Source of the DNA: [Clostridium] celerecrescens 18A | GTDB taxonomy: Bacteria; Bacillota; Clostridia; Lachnospirales; Lachnospiraceae | Direction of reading: 5' to 3' | NCBI RefSeq assembly: GCF_002797975.1 | Contig: NZ_PGET01000001.1 | Location: forward strand, 2,976,001-3,040,000 | Length of the DNA stretch: 64,000 bases | Made by a program: the position numbers and the translations under genes | Shown here: one piece after another, positions 62,278 through 64,000 of the stretch | Numbering within the stretch: position 1 is the stretch's first letter | Layout of the letters: the number at the start of each line of letters is the position of its first letter | The notes under the pieces: model-generated | The model's database searches: none | The model's input: only the letters and a program-made list of their open reading frames with translations | What the model was told of the DNA's origin: nothing

Positions 62278-64000
62278 TTATCCTAAGATATAGTCATAGT
62301 CACTGCAGACAGTTTCCATAACTTTTCTAAGTCCTTCCGGAATCACGCTGTCCTTTTCACCGGCTTTCCAATTGAGAATATTGCCAAGGTAACGTACTTT
62401 GCAGGCTGCTGCTTCTTTATCTAATACAACAAAGCCCTCATTTTTGCTGTTTTCCATGTCAGCCTCGTTGGCGAACAAAGTAAACTTATCCAGATAAGGA
62501 GCGCTGTCATATGGACAGAAGCTCTTACAGTTACCGCACTCGTTGCACATATAGTCCACGTGTACGATCTGGTGCATGGATAAGCCTGGAATATTCAGTG
62601 CAAGGTTCGCACGGTTTGGACAGACCTCAGCACAGTTTTCGCAGACATTGGAGCAGCCAAGACATCTTACATCTTCTACCTTATAATCCCTTGTTCCTTC
62701 AAGGATACCGCGCTTATCATAAATCTTATCTAAGTGATCCACTGTATCATCAAAGTCCACAGCAGCCTTCTTGCCTAAAATTGCTTCAGCAGCCACACGG
62801 GCATCTCTCATAGCCTCTACTACTGTAGCCGGTCCATAGAGTCCGTCACCTACTACATAAACTCCTGCAGCGCTGGTTTCTAATGTTTCCTCGTTTACAA
62901 GGACTTTGCCGCGGTTGCTTACGTTAATGCCGTTTGCTTCATAGAATTCTGTAGGAACCTGCTCGCCTACTGCAGCGATCACTGTATCTGCAGGAATCTC
63001 CACGGTTTCTTCTGTTTCTACAATACCTCTTCTGCCGGTAGCATCGGTATCACCAAGCTTCATCACTTTGCAAAGGAGTTTACCGTTTTTAAGCTCTACT
63101 GGAGACAGCAGTTCCTTGAATTCCACGCCGTCTTCCAATGCCATCTCTAATTCTTCCTCATCTGCAGGCATATAGCGCTTGGTCCTACGGTAAACCAGGT
63201 AGGAGTGTTCCACGCCTTCTGTTCTCTTTACCGCTCTGGCTGTATCCATGGCAGTATTGCCGCCGCCGATAACCACTACATTTTTACCGATGTTTAATTT
63301 TCCGTCGGTCTCCTTAAATTGAGCCAGGAAATCTAAAGCATTTATGGTTTCTCCTGCTTCAAGCTTTAATACGCCTGGTTTTGACGCGCCTGTCGCAAGG
63401 ATAATATAATCAAATCCTTCCTTCTTTAAGGCTTCTAAATCTGTCACTTCTGCATTTAATCTTAACTCAGCTCCATAGGCCAGAGACAGGGCAGCATCCT
63501 TGTCGATTGCCTCATCCGGAATACGGAATCCAGGGATCACATGTTTTACCACGCCGCCCAGGCTGCCGCTCTTTTCAAAAATGGTTGCAGGCATTCCGTT
63601 CTTTGTCAGGAAATAAGCTGCTGCAAGACCAGCCGGGCCGCCGCCTACTACTGCTGTCTTTTTGCCCTTCAGTTCTCCTGCTTTGATTTCCTTCATGAAC
63701 GCATCATAGCCGCCTTCTGCACAGACAAGCTTAACTCCGCGGATATTTACCGGATCTTCATAATAGTTCCGGTTACACTTGCTCATACAGTTATGAGCAC
63801 AGATAGTTCCGGTTATGAATGGAAGCGGATTCTTTTCTGCGATTACCTTCATCGCATCCTCGTATTTGCCTGCACCGGAAAGCTGTAAATAGGTGGTGAT
63901 ATCCTGATGAATGGGGCAGCCTTCCTTACATGGAGCCACATAGCAGTCAATTAGGGGCACACTCTTAGGCATCTTCCTGATAGGAAGTGGTTTTACTGCC
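62278..64000 (-). CDS. ygfK: Putative selenate reductase-like FAD/Fe-S oxidoreductase YgfK, N-terminal part beyond window
   Basis: Partial: 574 codons are visible and the frame stays open to the right edge, so the Met at 63972 is not the start. Visible parts: Cys-rich segment (PCKEGCPIHQD, ICAHNCMSKCNRNYYEDP), an NAD(P)/FAD glutamate-synthase-small-subunit-like domain (AVVGGGPAGLAAAYFL, VVIGGGNTAMDTARA), and a C-terminal 2x[4Fe-4S] ferredoxin-like module (CLGCSNVCENCAEVCPNRAN, CNECGNCKSFCPYDSAP). YgfK (about 1000 residues in E. coli) is a marker of selenium-dependent molybdenum hydroxylase clusters; its true electron acceptor is unknown. First visible gene of the leftward molybdenum run. Confidence 0.88.
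   Translation of the reverse strand, partial: AVKPLPIRKMPKSVPLIDCYVAPCKEGCPIHQDITTYLQLSGAGKYEDAMKVIAEKNPLPFITGTICAHNCMSKCNRNYYEDPVNIRGVKLVCAEGGYDAFMKEIKAGELKGKKTAVVGGGPAGLAAAYFLTKNGMPATIFEKSGSLGGVVKHVIPGFRIPDEAIDKDAALSLAYGAELRLNAEVTDLEALKKEGFDYIILATGASKPGVLKLEAGETINALDFLAQFKETDGKLNIGKNVVVIGGGNTAMDTARAVKRTEGVEHSYLVYRRTKRYMPADEEELEMALEDGVEFKELLSPVELKNGKLLCKVMKLGDTDATGRRGIVETEETVEIPADTVIAAVGEQVPTEFYEANGINVSNRGKVLVNEETLETSAAGVYVVGDGLYGPATVVEAMRDARVAAEAILGKKAAVDFDDTVDHLDKIYDKRGILEGTRDYKVEDVRCLGCSNVCENCAEVCPNRANLALNIPGLSMHQIVHVDYMCNECGNCKSFCPYDSAPYLDKFTLFANEADMENSKNEGFVVLDKEAAACKVRYLGNILNWKAGEKDSVIPEGLRKVMETVCSDYDYILG

Noticed and set aside
63970..63972. Methionine codon as start of the rightmost oxidoreductase
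   Set aside because: The frame stays open to the window edge with family-like residues (AVKPLPIRK) upstream, so the gene is cut by the window rather than starting here.
1..64000. CRISPR arrays, tRNA or rRNA genes, intact insertion sequences, prophage
   Set aside because: Scanning by eye found no regularly spaced repeats, no CCA-type cloverleaf sequences, no transposase or integrase reading frames, and no phage structural genes.

Overview
The window looks like chromosome from a strictly anaerobic, low-to-mid GC Clostridia, most likely a Lachnospiraceae member (Lacrimispora/Enterocloster-like). The inference rests on the gene families: YesM/YesN-type two-component system beside a sugar ABC transporter, a selenium-dependent molybdenum hydroxylase gene set (ygfK, hydA, yqeC, yqeB), Clostridia-type DUF1846, VanZ and C_GCAxxG_C_C proteins, and strong GGAGG ribosome sites. 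No rRNA, tRNA, CRISPR array, intact transposase or phage gene is visible.

Layout. 1-8.2 kb: end of a lipoprotein gene, tag and map, a DUF1846 gene behind a hairpin-rich leader, an aldo/keto reductase plus SDR pair behind a MerR-type promoter with a 19-bp spacer, VanZ and an NAD-dependent epimerase. 8.4-11.9 kb: magnesium P-type ATPase mgtA behind a ~700-nt leader that carries an M-box riboswitch, tandem terminators and two small ORFs; one of these has the Pro/Asp/Glu-rich sequence expected of an MgtL-like sensor peptide. 12-22.6 kb: a PTS EIIC-EAL fusion (c-di-GMP phosphodiesterase), then a YesM/YesN pair divergent from a rhamnose/AI-2-class ABC sugar transporter. 22.7-32 kb: an accessory-looking zone with MocR regulator and partners, a cystine-type symporter, nitroreductase, a mini-bactofilin, an ibrA-GNAT-ibrB module, and spacers that hold short gene-like fragments. 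32-41.4 kb: LURP-one, endonuclease III and an EndoQ-like nuclease, a WYL regulator, small membrane or secreted proteins, MFS and AraC genes. 41.4-47.4 kb: an operon for an Amadori-type sugar-amine (kinase, SIS deglycase, YfcC transporter, amidohydrolase) with a divergent GntR regulator and a perfect 16-bp inverted-repeat operator. 47.4-54.5 kb: gapN, a TDT transporter coupled to a C_GCAxxG_C_C protein, a tocopherol-cyclase-like protein, a GGDEF/HD-GYP sensor and a flavin reductase. 54.5-64 kb: one leftward run of molybdenum-cofactor and selenium-hydroxylase genes.

How genes work together. The last block makes molybdopterin (MoaA, MoaC, MogA, MoeA-like), probably adapts it for selenium-containing hydroxylases (YqeB, YqeC, MocA-like) and includes HydA and YgfK of a purine/hydantoin-type pathway. 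The 41-47 kb operon would import a glycated compound, trim it, phosphorylate it and deglycate it. c-di-GMP turnover is represented by two membrane proteins (EIIC-EAL; PAS-GGDEF-HD-GYP). The most interesting points are the layered mgtA leader with a mutually exclusive antiterminator/terminator pairing, the EIIC-EAL fusion, the ibrA-GNAT-ibrB module, and the fra-like operon with an amidohydrolase lacking the second His of its HxH motif. Start sites were moved inward wherever a Shine-Dalgarno sequence or family N-terminus favoured it. All family names are from recognition of motifs in the translated sequence; no database search was run.
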